Positions 24,737 to 33,120 of a stretch of 40,889 nt of DNA are shown here, piece by piece. The DNA is from Burkholderia sp. Nafp2/4-1b (GTDB lineage: Bacteria > Pseudomonadota > Gammaproteobacteria > Burkholderiales > Burkholderiaceae), in contig NZ_ML058628.1 of the NCBI RefSeq assembly GCF_003635165.1, positions 162,975-203,863 on the forward strand, written 5' to 3'. Each line of letters opens with the position of its first letter. Position 1 is the first letter of the stretch. Under the pieces are notes generated by a model, which was not told the DNA's origin, made no database searches, and worked only from the letters and a program-made list of their open reading frames with translations. Made by a program: the position numbers and the translations under genes.

Positions 24737-26908
24737 TTACGCGCCGTGCTGCGCCTTGAACGCGAGCCGGAACCGATGCAGCAGCGGTTCGGTATAGCCG
24801 CTCGGCTGCGCCGTGCCCTGCAGCGCCAGTGCGCAGGCCGCCTTGAACGCGGTCGACTGGTCGTAGCCGGGCGCCATCGGGCGATAGTTGGGGTCGCCCG
24901 CGTTCTGCTGGTCGACGACGCGCGCCATCCGCTTGAACACGTCGAGCACGAACGCCTCGGTGATCACGCCGTGGCGCAGCCAGTTCGCGATGTGCTGGCT
25001 CGAGATGCGCAGCGTCGCGCGGTCTTCCATCAGGCCGACGTCGTGGATGTCGGGTACCTTCGAGCAGCCGACGCCCTGTTCGACCCAGCGCACGACGTAA
25101 CCGAGAATGCCCTGCGCGTTGTTCTCGACTTCGCTCAGGATCTCGGCCTCGCTCCACTCGGCGCGCTCGACCACCGGCACGGTCAGCAGCCCTTCGAGCA
25201 GCACGTCGCGCTCGCTCGCGTACGGCGTCTTCTCGAGTTCCTGCTGGACGGCCTGCACGTCGACGAGGTGGTAGTGCAGCGCGTGCAGCGTCGCGGCGGT
25301 CGGCGACGGCACCCATGCGGTGTTCGCGCCGGCGCGCGGATGCGCGATCTTCTGCTCGAGCATCGCATGCATCAGGTCCGGCATCGCCCACATGCCCTTG
25401 CCGATCTGTGCGCGACCGCGCAGCCCGGCCGACAGGCCCGCGAGCACGTTGTTGCGCTCGTACGACTGGATCCACGCCGACGACTTCATGTCGCCCTTGC
25501 GGATCATCGGGCCCGCTTCCATCGCGGTGTGCATCTCGTCGCCGGTGCGGTCGAGGAAGCCGGTGTTGATGAACGCGACGCGCGCGGCAGCCGCTGCGAT
25601 ACAGGCGGCGAGGTTCACGCTGGTGCGGCGCTCCTCGTCCATGATGCCCATCTTCAGCGTGTTGCGCGGTAGGTTGTACAGGTCTTCGATGCGCGCGAAC
25701 AGCGTGTCGGCGAACGCGACTTCGACCGGGCCGTGCATCTTCGGCTTCACGATGTAGATCGAACCCGTGCGCGAGTTGCGCTTGGCCTTCAGGTCGTGCA
25801 GCGAACACAGCGTCGTGACGACGCCGTCGAGGATCCCTTCCGGAATCTCGTTGCCGTCGCGGTCGAGCACCGCGCCGTTGGTCATCAGGTGGCCGACGTT
25901 GCGCACGAACAGCAGCGAGCGGCCGTGCAGCGACAGCGTGCCGCCGGCCGGCGTCGTGTATTCGCGATCGGCGTTCAGGCGGCGCGTGAAGGTCTTGCCA
26001 CCCTTCGCGACTTCCTCGACCAGCGTGCCCTGCATCAGGCCGAGCCAGTTGCGGTAGAGCTGGACCTTGTCGTCGGCGTCGACCGCCGCGACCGAATCCT
26101 CGCAGTCGATGATCGTGCTGACCGCGGCTTCGAGCACGACGTCCTTCACGTTCGCGAGATCGGCGCGGCCGATGGGGGTCGACGCGTCGATCTGGATCTC
26201 GACGTGCAGGCCGTTGTGCTTCAGCAGGATCGCGGACGGCGCGTCGGCCGACCCCTGGTAGCCGACGAATTGCGCGGGCTGCGCGAGGTGCACGACGCCC
26301 TTGCCGGTTTCGACGGCGAGCTGGCCGTCCTGCACGCGGTAGCGCAGCGCGTCGCGGTGCGAGCCGCTCGCGAGCGGCGCCGCGTTGTCGAGCACGCCGC
26401 GCGCGTAGTCGATCACGCGCTGGCCGCGTGTCGGGTTGTAGGCCGACGTGCGTTCGGCGCCGCCGTCTTCCGGCAGCGCATCGGTGCCGTACAGCGCGTC
26501 GTACAGGCTGCCCCAGCGGGCGTTCGCTGCGTTCAGCGCATAGCGCGCGTTCGACAGCGGCACGACGAGCTGCGGGCCGGCCTGCGTCGCGATCTCGCTG
26601 TCGACGTTCGCGGTGGCTGCCGCGACGTTCGACGGGGCCGGCACGAGGTAGCCGATTTGTTCGAGGAACGCGCGATACGCGGCGTGGTCGCGCACCGGAC
26701 CGGGGTGCGCACGGTGCCATGCGTCGAGTTCCTGCTGCAGGCGGTCGCGTTCCGCGAGCAGTTCGCGGTTGCGCGGCGCGAGCTCGTGCACCAGGGCGGA
26801 GAAACCGCTCCAGAACGCGGCCTTGTCGATGCCGGTGCCCGGCAGTGCTTCGTTTTCAATGAACTGGCTCAGCGCTGGCGCGACTTGCAGTCCTGCTTGG
26901 TCGATCAT
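24737..26908 (-). CDS. glcB: malate synthase G
   Basis: A 723-residue enzyme, the same length as E. coli GlcB. It condenses glyoxylate with acetyl-CoA to malate. Recognisable stretches are the N-terminal VAPALSQFIENEALPGTGID, the region EAAVSTIIDCEDSVAAVDADDK containing the catalytic acidic residues, and FINTGFLDRTGDEMHTAMEAGP. GGGAGG before the ATG at 26908 is a strong ribosome site. It lies 42 bases after glcG, in the gene order of the glc operon (glcF-glcG-glcB). It is intact although the upstream glycolate oxidase genes are lost, so it probably serves glyoxylate from other sources. Confidence 0.97.
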   Translation of the reverse strand: MIDQAGLQVAPALSQFIENEALPGTGIDKAAFWSGFSALVHELAPRNRELLAERDRLQQELDAWHRAHPGPVRDHAAYRAFLEQIGYLVPAPSNVAAATANVDSEIATQAGPQLVVPLSNARYALNAANARWGSLYDALYGTDALPEDGGAERTSAYNPTRGQRVIDYARGVLDNAAPLASGSHRDALRYRVQDGQLAVETGKGVVHLAQPAQFVGYQGSADAPSAILLKHNGLHVEIQIDASTPIGRADLANVKDVVLEAAVSTIIDCEDSVAAVDADDKVQLYRNWLGLMQGTLVEEVAKGGKTFTRRLNADREYTTPAGGTLSLHGRSLLFVRNVGHLMTNGAVLDRDGNEIPEGILDGVVTTLCSLHDLKAKRNSRTGSIYIVKPKMHGPVEVAFADTLFARIEDLYNLPRNTLKMGIMDEERRTSVNLAACIAAAAARVAFINTGFLDRTGDEMHTAMEAGPMIRKGDMKSSAWIQSYERNNVLAGLSAGLRGRAQIGKGMWAMPDLMHAMLEQKIAHPRAGANTAWVPSPTAATLHALHYHLVDVQAVQQELEKTPYASERDVLLEGLLTVPVVERAEWSEAEILSEVENNAQGILGYVVRWVEQGVGCSKVPDIHDVGLMEDRATLRISSQHIANWLRHGVITEAFVLDVFKRMARVVDQQNAGDPNYRPMAPGYDQSTAFKAACALALQGTAQPSGYTEPLLHRFRLAFKAQHGA

Positions 26909-26950
26909 CGTGATTCCTCCCGGGGAATGAAAAACGCGCGCGTTGGCTGG

Positions 26951-27355
26951 CTATGCCACGACGCTTTGTGTGCCGGCGCGGGCGATCTGCGCGTCCTGTT
27001 CGGACTTTACGCCGGACACACCGATCGCGCCCGCAATGCGGCCGTCCACCGTGATGGGCACGCCGCCTTCGAGCAAGCCCGTCAGCGGCGCGCTCAGAAA
27101 CGCGGTGCGGCCACCGTTGATCATATCCTCATACGCCTTCGTCTCGCGACGGCCGAGCGCCGCCGCGCGCGCCTTGTCCTGCGCGATGGCGGCGCTGGCC
27201 GGGGATGCGCCGTCGAGGCGCGCGAACGCGAGCAGGTGGCCGCCGTCGTCGACGATGGCGATCGACACGGCCCAGCCGTGACGTTCGGCTTCCGCACGGG
27301 CGGCGGCGAGCATGCGTTCGACGTCGGCGAGTTCGAGTTCGGGTTTCGTTTGCAT
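26951..27355 (-). CDS. glcG: GlcG/HbpS-family protein
   Basis: A 134-residue protein of the GlcG/HbpS (DUF336) family. Typical stretches are VERMLAAARAEAERHGWAVSIAIVDDGGHLLAFARLDGA, near the N-terminus, and GGVPITVDGRIAGAIGVSGVKSEQDAQIA at the C-terminus. Some relatives bind haem or corrinoids, and the role in the glc operon is not settled. GGAGG precedes the ATG at 27355. It is followed by glcB and preceded by a glcF remnant, so it keeps the ancestral glcF-glcG-glcB order. The reading frame is intact. Confidence 0.9.
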   Translation of the reverse strand: MQTKPELELADVERMLAAARAEAERHGWAVSIAIVDDGGHLLAFARLDGASPASAAIAQDKARAAALGRRETKAYEDMINGGRTAFLSAPLTGLLEGGVPITVDGRIAGAIGVSGVKSEQDAQIARAGTQSVVA

Positions 27356-27377
27356 GGATTTCCTCCGGTATCGGCGG

Positions 27378-27635
27378 TCAGTTGACGAGCCGGTTGTCGA
27401 CGAGCTCGATCCAGTGGCGCACGGACGTCCGGCCCGCGCCGTTCAGGTGAGTCTGGCAGCCGATGTTGGCCGTGACAATCAGGTCCGGCCGTGCGCTGTT
27501 CGCATAGGCGGGGTCGGAACGCAGCAGTTGCCGTATTCCTTCACGAACGCGCCGCAGCCGCTCGTCGTCAGCACGACCGCGTCCGCGCCGGCGTCGATCG
27601 CCGGACACCACGCGTCGATGTCGCCGCAAGGCCGC
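27378..27635 (-). pseudogene. glcF: glcF remnant (glycolate oxidase iron-sulfur subunit)
   Basis: Only pieces of the C-terminal half of GlcF remain. One frame reads IDAWCPAIDAGADAVVLT, then TSGCGAFVKEYG. A shift near 27530, consistent with one lost C (KEYG then QLLRSDPAYA), moves to the next frame. That continues NSARPDLIVTANIGCQTHL and ends SVRHWIELVDNRLVN-stop. Between DPAYANSA and RPDLIV, intact GlcF has roughly 90 more residues including a CCG-type cluster-binding motif, and these are missing. The N-terminal half with the 4Fe-4S ferredoxin motifs is gone. The gene cannot make a working subunit. Its position just before glcG confirms its identity. Confidence 0.8.
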
Positions 27636-27735
27636 GAGCGAGCATGTCCGGCAGTGCGTCGACTATCCGCGCGAGATCGAAGAGGCGGAGCAGCGGCTCG
27701 TGCGCTCGACGCTGCGGCTTGAGGGGTGGACCTGA
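27625..27735 (+). pseudogene. 3' fragment of a GntR/FadR-type regulator (glcC-like)
   Basis: The plus strand here codes for a GC3-biased C-terminus ending VDYPREIEEAEQRLVRS, then TLRLEGWT-stop. The helix pattern A-x-x-H-V...EIEEAEQR...RS.LRL matches the end of FadR/LldR/GlcC-type regulators. No start or upstream part exists; its 5' edge merges with the glcF remnant on the other strand. In an intact locus glcC is divergent from glcDEF, so a single deletion would leave exactly this junction. Family assignment is by short resemblance only. Confidence 0.45.
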
Positions 27736-27881
27736 CAGGCAGAGGCCGGCCAGCGTCAATCAATTCCCGCTTGAAAATGGCAGGCGCCGGTTTCCAACGG
27801 ACGGCTGCGGCCATCAACGACAAACTGAGCGGCGTGCCAGGTGAGCGGAAAAACCGGCGGGACCGTTGCGGCGCCGCCAGC

Positions 27882-28733
27882 TCACCCCTTCGTCGCCCCG
27901 AACGTCAGCCCCGCAACAAAATGCCTCTGCATCGCGAAGAACATCGCGACCGACGGCAACGCGGCGAGAATCGACCCGGCCGAAACAAGATTCCACGCAG
28001 TGGTCCACTGTCCCTTCAACGCGGCCACGCCCGCCGTAATCGGCGCGGCCTCATCACCTTGCGTGAGACACAGCGCCCAGAAGTAATCGTTCCACACGAA
28101 CGTGAACACGAGAATCGCCAGCGCCGCCAACGCCGGCCGAATCAACGGCAGCACGATCCGCCAGAACACCGTCCACTCGCCGGCACCTTCGATCCGCGCC
28201 GCCTCGATCAGCTCGAACGGCAACTGCTTGATGAAATTGCGCAGAAACAGCGTACAGAACCCCGTCTGAAACGCGACGTGAAAAAGAATCAACGCTTCGA
28301 CCGTATTGAACAACCCGAGCCTGAGCGACAAATCACGAACGGGAATCATCAACACCTGCACCGGTACGAAATTCCCCGCGACGAACGTCCCGAACAACGC
28401 GGCATTCCCGCGGAACCGGTAAGTCGCCAGCGCGAACCCGGCCATCGCCGCCAGCGCGATCGACCCGATCACCGACGGCACCGTGATCTGCACGCTGTTC
28501 CAGAAGTAATGCAGCATCGGCGACGTAGTCAGCGCGTCGCGATAGTTCTCGATCATCGAGAAATGCCGCGGCCAGCCCCAGTAGTGGCCTTCGGCGAGCT
28601 CCTCGGTGGAGCGCACCGACGTGACGAACACCGCGATCATCGGCAGCAGCCAGATCACGAGCGCGACGGGCAGCGACAGCTTGTACAGCCGGCGCGATAC
28701 CGGTTTCCAGTGGGCAACGGGTGTCGGAAACAT
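27882..28733 (-). CDS. carbohydrate ABC transporter permease (MalG/GanQ type)
   Basis: A 283-residue inner-membrane protein with about six transmembrane helices. The first is LSLPVALVIWLLPMIAVFVTSV. The EAA loop that contacts the ATPase reads ELIEAARIEGAGEWTVFWRIVLPLIRP. It is the MalG-like partner of the permease gene 21 bases upstream. The last gene of the five-gene sugar operon, it has no obvious intrinsic terminator after the stop. Substrate is inferred from the linked GH42 enzyme as a beta-galactoside. Confidence 0.93.
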   Translation of the reverse strand: MFPTPVAHWKPVSRRLYKLSLPVALVIWLLPMIAVFVTSVRSTEELAEGHYWGWPRHFSMIENYRDALTTSPMLHYFWNSVQITVPSVIGSIALAAMAGFALATYRFRGNAALFGTFVAGNFVPVQVLMIPVRDLSLRLGLFNTVEALILFHVAFQTGFCTLFLRNFIKQLPFELIEAARIEGAGEWTVFWRIVLPLIRPALAALAILVFTFVWNDYFWALCLTQGDEAAPITAGVAALKGQWTTAWNLVSAGSILAALPSVAMFFAMQRHFVAGLTFGATKG

Positions 28734-28754
28734 GATGAATGAACTCCCGAAAGG

Positions 28755-29729
28755 TCACTGTTCGTTGCGCAGCAGGCGGCGCAACTGGAACACGATGTAG
28801 ACGAGCATGATCGCGAACAGCACGACGGCGATCGCCGCGGAATAGCCGAGCCGGTAGTACTTGATCGCCTGGTCGTACATGTAATACGCGAGCACGGTCG
28901 AACTCTCGAACGGGCCGCCGCCCGTCATCACCGAAATCAGGTCGAAGCTGCGCAGCGCGCCGATCACGGTGACGACGATCGCCATGAACGTGGTCGGCCG
29001 CAACTGCGGCAGCACGACGTGCCACAGCAGCGCGAAGCCGCGAGCACCTTCCATCCGCGCCGCTTCGATCTGTTCCGGATCCACCGACGTGAGGCCGGTC
29101 AGGTACAGGATCATGCAGTACGCGGTCTGCGGCCACAGCGCGGCGAACACGATGCCGAAGGTCGCATAGCGCGCATCGCCGAGCACGGGGATCCCGTGTC
29201 CGGCGAGCAGCGCGAGCAGCCCGAAGGTCGGATCGTAGAACCACGAAAAGATCAGCCCGACCACCACGCCGGACAGCACGAACGGCGCGAAGAACAGCGA
29301 CTTCACGAGCCGGATGCCGGCGACCGCCTGGTTCAGGTACAGCGCGAGCGCGAGGCCGAGCGGCGGCGCGAGCATGAACAGCACGAGCCAGATCACGTTG
29401 TTGCGCAGCGCGGTGTAGAAGGTCGGCGCGTGCAGCAGCTCGACGTAGTTCGCGACACCGACGAACGTGCGCTCGGTCATCCCGTCCCAGTTGCAGAGGC
29501 TCAGCCACAGCGTCGACAGGATCGGCCAGATCACATAGACGGCAACCATTGCGCACGCCGGCGCGAGAAAGAGCCACGCGGCGCGGCGCTGCCGCCGCAC
29601 GGCCGGCGACGGGCGCCGCGCAGGCAGCGTGGAGCACGTGGATCGTACGGCGGGCAACCTGCTGCCCGGCGGCGCGGCGGCAGGCGCGGCGGGCGTTTCG
29701 ACGGGTCTGGACGTGATCGGACTGGACAC
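28755..29729 (-). CDS. carbohydrate ABC transporter permease (MalF/GanP type)
   Basis: A 324-residue membrane protein. A proline/alanine-rich cytoplasmic N-terminus of about 45 residues precedes the first helix, AAWLFLAPACAMVAVYVIW. The EAA loop reads QIEAARMEGARGFALLWHVVLPQLRP. I chose the GTG at 29729 because a near-perfect AGGAGG lies six bases before it (29736-29741); the in-frame ATG at 29759 lacks one. It pairs with the MalG-type gene downstream and takes substrate from the binding protein encoded upstream. Confidence 0.9.
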   Translation of the reverse strand: MSSPITSRPVETPAAPAAAPPGSRLPAVRSTCSTLPARRPSPAVRRQRRAAWLFLAPACAMVAVYVIWPILSTLWLSLCNWDGMTERTFVGVANYVELLHAPTFYTALRNNVIWLVLFMLAPPLGLALALYLNQAVAGIRLVKSLFFAPFVLSGVVVGLIFSWFYDPTFGLLALLAGHGIPVLGDARYATFGIVFAALWPQTAYCMILYLTGLTSVDPEQIEAARMEGARGFALLWHVVLPQLRPTTFMAIVVTVIGALRSFDLISVMTGGGPFESSTVLAYYMYDQAIKYYRLGYSAAIAVVLFAIMLVYIVFQLRRLLRNEQ

Positions 29730-29783
29730 GGCAAGCCTCCTGGGCGGACGCGGCGGCACACGGCCGCCGCTGGGGTCACGCGA

Positions 29784-31043
29784 TTACTTCTTGTAGATCC
29801 GCTTGCGGGTCTGCTCGAGCTGAGCGAGCACGGTATCGAGCTGCGCGGGATTCGCGACGAACTGCTGCATCCCCTTCATCCCTTCGTCGGCCATCTCCTT
29901 CGTCATGTCGCGGTCGTAGAACTGCGCGACGCCGCCCTTCGTATCGGCAAGGATCCGGAAGCCGATCCGCGAGATCGGGTCGGCCGGCTCCGGCGACTTG
30001 CTGTTGGCCGACAGCGAACCGAGCCCTTCCGCGAGCTTCGCGCCGATCTCCGGCGTTTCGACGAACGCGAGGAACGTATGCGCGTCGGCCTTGTTCTTCG
30101 CCTTGGTCGGGATGTGCAGCGACTCGACCGGGCCGTCCTCGGCGGTCGGCACCTTCGAATCGATGATCGGGAAGCGGTAGTAGCCCATTTGCTGCTTCAC
30201 GTTCGGCGGAAAGCCCGCCGCGATGAAGGTGCCCATCAGCATCATCGCGGCCTTGCCCTGGAACAGGAACGGCTGCGCGCCGTCGAGATCGTAGGACAGT
30301 GCGTTGTCGATGAAGTAGCCCGAGTCGATCAGCGATTTCCACGTCGTGTAGACCTTCTTCACACGCGGGTCGGTGTACGGCACGTCGCCGGCCATCAGCT
30401 GCTGGTGGAACGCGTTGCCGTTCACGCGCAGGTCGAGATAGTCGAACCAGCCGGCGAGCGTCCACGCGTCGCGGCCGCCGACCGCGATCGGCGTGATGCC
30501 GGCCGCCTTCAGCTTCTTGCAGGCATCGAGAAATTGCTCCCACGTCTTCGGTTCGTCGGCGATGCCGACCTTGCTGAAGAGGTCCTTGCGATAGAACAGC
30601 CCCCACGAGTAGTAGACGGTCGGCGCCGCGTACTGCTTGCCGTTGTACGACGATGCGCTGCGCGTCGACGCGTACATCGCGTCCCAGCCGTTCTTCGTCC
30701 AGTCGCCGCTCAGATCCTCGAACAGGCCGCGCCTCGCGTAGTACGCCATCCGCTCGCCCGCGTGCCAGTTCACCACGTCCGGCGCGACGGTCGTGAGCCA
30801 TGCAGGCAACTGCACCTTGTACGCTTCCTCGTCGACGAAGGTGGGCTTCACGTCGATGTCGGGATGGGCCTTGTGGAACGCTTCGATCGTCGACTGCCAC
30901 ACGGCGCGCTGGCTGGCGCCCTTGAACGCGATGTTGATCGTCAGCGTGCCCGCGTCGGCCGGCGCCGCGGCGCCGAACGATGCGAACGCGATGGCGGCGG
31001 CGGTCGCGAGTCGGGCGGCGACGCGAAGGGGGCGATGTGTCAT
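29784..31043 (-). CDS. sugar ABC transporter substrate-binding protein
   Basis: A 419-residue periplasmic protein of the extracellular solute-binding family 1. The signal peptide is RLATAAAIAFASFGAAAPADA, with cleavage near residue 31. The mature part begins LTINIAFKGASQRAVWQSTI and has the two-lobe pattern with KTWEQFLDACKKLKAAGITPIAVGG. The ATG at 31043 has GGAG upstream; the longer frame to 31199 is rejected because it would bury the signal peptide. It sits between the GH42 gene and the permeases. No lipobox is seen, so it is a free periplasmic protein. Confidence 0.93.
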   Translation of the reverse strand: MTHRPLRVAARLATAAAIAFASFGAAAPADAGTLTINIAFKGASQRAVWQSTIEAFHKAHPDIDVKPTFVDEEAYKVQLPAWLTTVAPDVVNWHAGERMAYYARRGLFEDLSGDWTKNGWDAMYASTRSASSYNGKQYAAPTVYYSWGLFYRKDLFSKVGIADEPKTWEQFLDACKKLKAAGITPIAVGGRDAWTLAGWFDYLDLRVNGNAFHQQLMAGDVPYTDPRVKKVYTTWKSLIDSGYFIDNALSYDLDGAQPFLFQGKAAMMLMGTFIAAGFPPNVKQQMGYYRFPIIDSKVPTAEDGPVESLHIPTKAKNKADAHTFLAFVETPEIGAKLAEGLGSLSANSKSPEPADPISRIGFRILADTKGGVAQFYDRDMTKEMADEGMKGMQQFVANPAQLDTVLAQLEQTRKRIYKK

Positions 31044-31116
31044 GTGTGTCTCCAGTCCTGTATGTCGTTGTGCGTGACCGGCGCGCGTCATGGCGTCATG
31101 GCGCCGGGGGCGGTTG

Positions 31117-33111
31117 CTACGAACGGCTTCGATACACGGCGACGCCTTGCGGCTCGACCTGCGCGGCGCCGACCACGAATGCGGCGGGCGGCACCCCATC
31201 GATCGTGTGCGGCGTGTTGCGGTAGTTGAATACGTAGGTGAGGCCGCCGCGCCGGCTCACGCGCACGCCGTCGGCGAGCGGTGTCGGTGTCAGGCCGGCT
31301 TCGGTCGCGACGTCGGCGAACAGGCGCGCGGTGGTCTCATCGTCGAACAGCGCGGCCCAGTAGTGCAGCGTGCCGTGCGACACGCAGGCCGGATGGCCGT
31401 CGGCGAAGCGCGCGCGCACGACGCTGCGTGCGTCGTCGTCGCGCAGTTCGACGAGGTCGCGCCAGTGGCGCGCGTCGCCGGTGAGCGGCGCGCCGTCGCG
31501 CAACGTGCCGACGACCCGCTCGGTCACGTTCGGCCGCAGCGATTCGACGCGCCACACACGCAGCGGCAGGATCGATGCGAGCGGGCCGGGCGGCAGCGTC
31601 GGCGGAATCCGCAGGTCGACGGTCTTCGAACCGGTGCGCGGGCCGAACACCACGTGCGCACTCGATGCGGCGACACGCGTCGCGAAGTCGTCCGGCACGA
31701 TCGGAAGCGGCGGCACGACGACGAGCCGGTAACCGTCGAGCGGTGCATGCGCGGAAACGATGTCGACGTCGAGGCCGAGCGAACGCAGCGCCGAGTAGTA
31801 CTCGAACGCGAAGCGCGGGTAGTGGAAATCGGCGCCTTGCGGCTGCACTTCGAACAGCCACTTCGCTTCATAGTCGAACACGAGCGCGACGGGCGCGCGC
31901 ACCGCGCCGTTCGCGTCGGCATCGGCCCCCGCGTCGAGCACGGCGGCGATTTCCTGCGCGACGCGCTGCGCTTCGCGGCCGCCTTCGTCGAGCCGATTGT
32001 CCGGCGTGTGCAGGCCCGCGTGCATCTGCTCCTGCGCGAACGGTGCCTGCCGCCAGCGGAAGTACGACACGCAGCCGGCGCCGTGCGCGAACGCTTCCCA
32101 GCTCCACAGCCGCACCATGCCCGGCAGCGGCGCGGGGTTCCAGTGCGCCCAGTTGACGGGGCCCGGCTGCTGTTCCATCACCCAGAACGGGAGCTTCGAC
32201 ATGCCGCGATACAGATCGTGATTGAACGACGCGAAATCCGGATGGCCGGTGCGCAGCCAGCGCGCCTTCACGTCGGGCGCGAACCATAGCTCCTCGAGCG
32301 CGCCAAGCGGATAGCTGTCCCACGTCGCGACGTCGAGGTCGCGCGCGACTTCGTAGTGATCGAACTCGGTGAAGAGCTGCATGAAGTTGTGCGCGACGGC
32401 GCGGCCCGGCGAATGCGCGCGGATCACGTCGACCTGCATCCGGTGATAACGCGCGACTTCGTCCGACGCGAAGCGCCGGTAGTCGAGACGGTGCGACGGA
32501 TGCGCTTCGGTCACGGTGCCGACGGGCGCGTCGACTTCGTCGAAATGCCGGTACTCCATGCTCCAGAACACGGTGCCCCACGCGCGGTTCAACGCGTCGA
32601 TCGTGCCGTAGCGTGCCTTCAGCCATTCGCGGAAGCGCACAAGGGCGGCCGGCGAGTAGCTGACGACCGTCTGGTGGCAGCCGAGCTCGTTGTCGGTCTG
32701 CCAGTAGCGCACGGCCGGGTGGCGGCCGTAGCGTTCGGCGACCGCGGTGCAGATCTGGCGCGACGCTTCCAGATAGGTCGGCGACGAAAAGTCGTAATGG
32801 CGGCGCGAGCCGAACTTGCGCGGCAGGCCGTCCGCGCCGATCGCGAGGATCTCGGGGTGGCGGTCGATCAGCCACTTCGGCGGCGTCGCGGTCGGCGTGC
32901 ACATCACGATCTCGAGGCCGGCCGCGCCCAGCACGTCGACGGCGCGGTCGAGCCAGCCCCAGTCGTATTCGCCCGGCGACGGCTCGATGCGGCTCCATGC
33001 GAATTCGGCGATCCGCACCTGCGCGATGCCGAGGGCCTGCATCCGGCGGGCGTCGTCGGCCCACATCGATTCCGGCCAGTGTTCCGGGTAGTAACAGACT
33101 CCGAGGCGCAT
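31117..33111 (-). CDS. GH42 family beta-galactosidase
   Basis: A 664-residue enzyme of glycoside hydrolase family 42, the usual length. The N-terminus MRLGVCYYPEHWPESMW is diagnostic. The acid/base glutamate is in QTDNELGCH (Glu142) and the nucleophile in VMEQQPGPVNW (Glu313). No signal peptide is present, so it acts in the cytoplasm on imported short galactosides. This fits its place between the ATPase gene (9 bases upstream) and the binding protein. GH42 enzymes often prefer galacto-oligosaccharides or galactan fragments over lactose. The C-terminal part contains the trimerisation and beta domains. Confidence 0.95.
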   Translation of the reverse strand: MRLGVCYYPEHWPESMWADDARRMQALGIAQVRIAEFAWSRIEPSPGEYDWGWLDRAVDVLGAAGLEIVMCTPTATPPKWLIDRHPEILAIGADGLPRKFGSRRHYDFSSPTYLEASRQICTAVAERYGRHPAVRYWQTDNELGCHQTVVSYSPAALVRFREWLKARYGTIDALNRAWGTVFWSMEYRHFDEVDAPVGTVTEAHPSHRLDYRRFASDEVARYHRMQVDVIRAHSPGRAVAHNFMQLFTEFDHYEVARDLDVATWDSYPLGALEELWFAPDVKARWLRTGHPDFASFNHDLYRGMSKLPFWVMEQQPGPVNWAHWNPAPLPGMVRLWSWEAFAHGAGCVSYFRWRQAPFAQEQMHAGLHTPDNRLDEGGREAQRVAQEIAAVLDAGADADANGAVRAPVALVFDYEAKWLFEVQPQGADFHYPRFAFEYYSALRSLGLDVDIVSAHAPLDGYRLVVVPPLPIVPDDFATRVAASSAHVVFGPRTGSKTVDLRIPPTLPPGPLASILPLRVWRVESLRPNVTERVVGTLRDGAPLTGDARHWRDLVELRDDDARSVVRARFADGHPACVSHGTLHYWAALFDDETTARLFADVATEAGLTPTPLADGVRVSRRGGLTYVFNYRNTPHTIDGVPPAAFVVGAAQVEPQGVAVYRSRS

Positions 33112-33120
33112 GCCCGATCC

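Noticed and set aside
27479..27844. Separate small genes in the glcF remnant region
   Set aside because: The frames hold pieces of GlcF or a regulator tail joined to nonsense sequence. They are better explained as one decayed locus.
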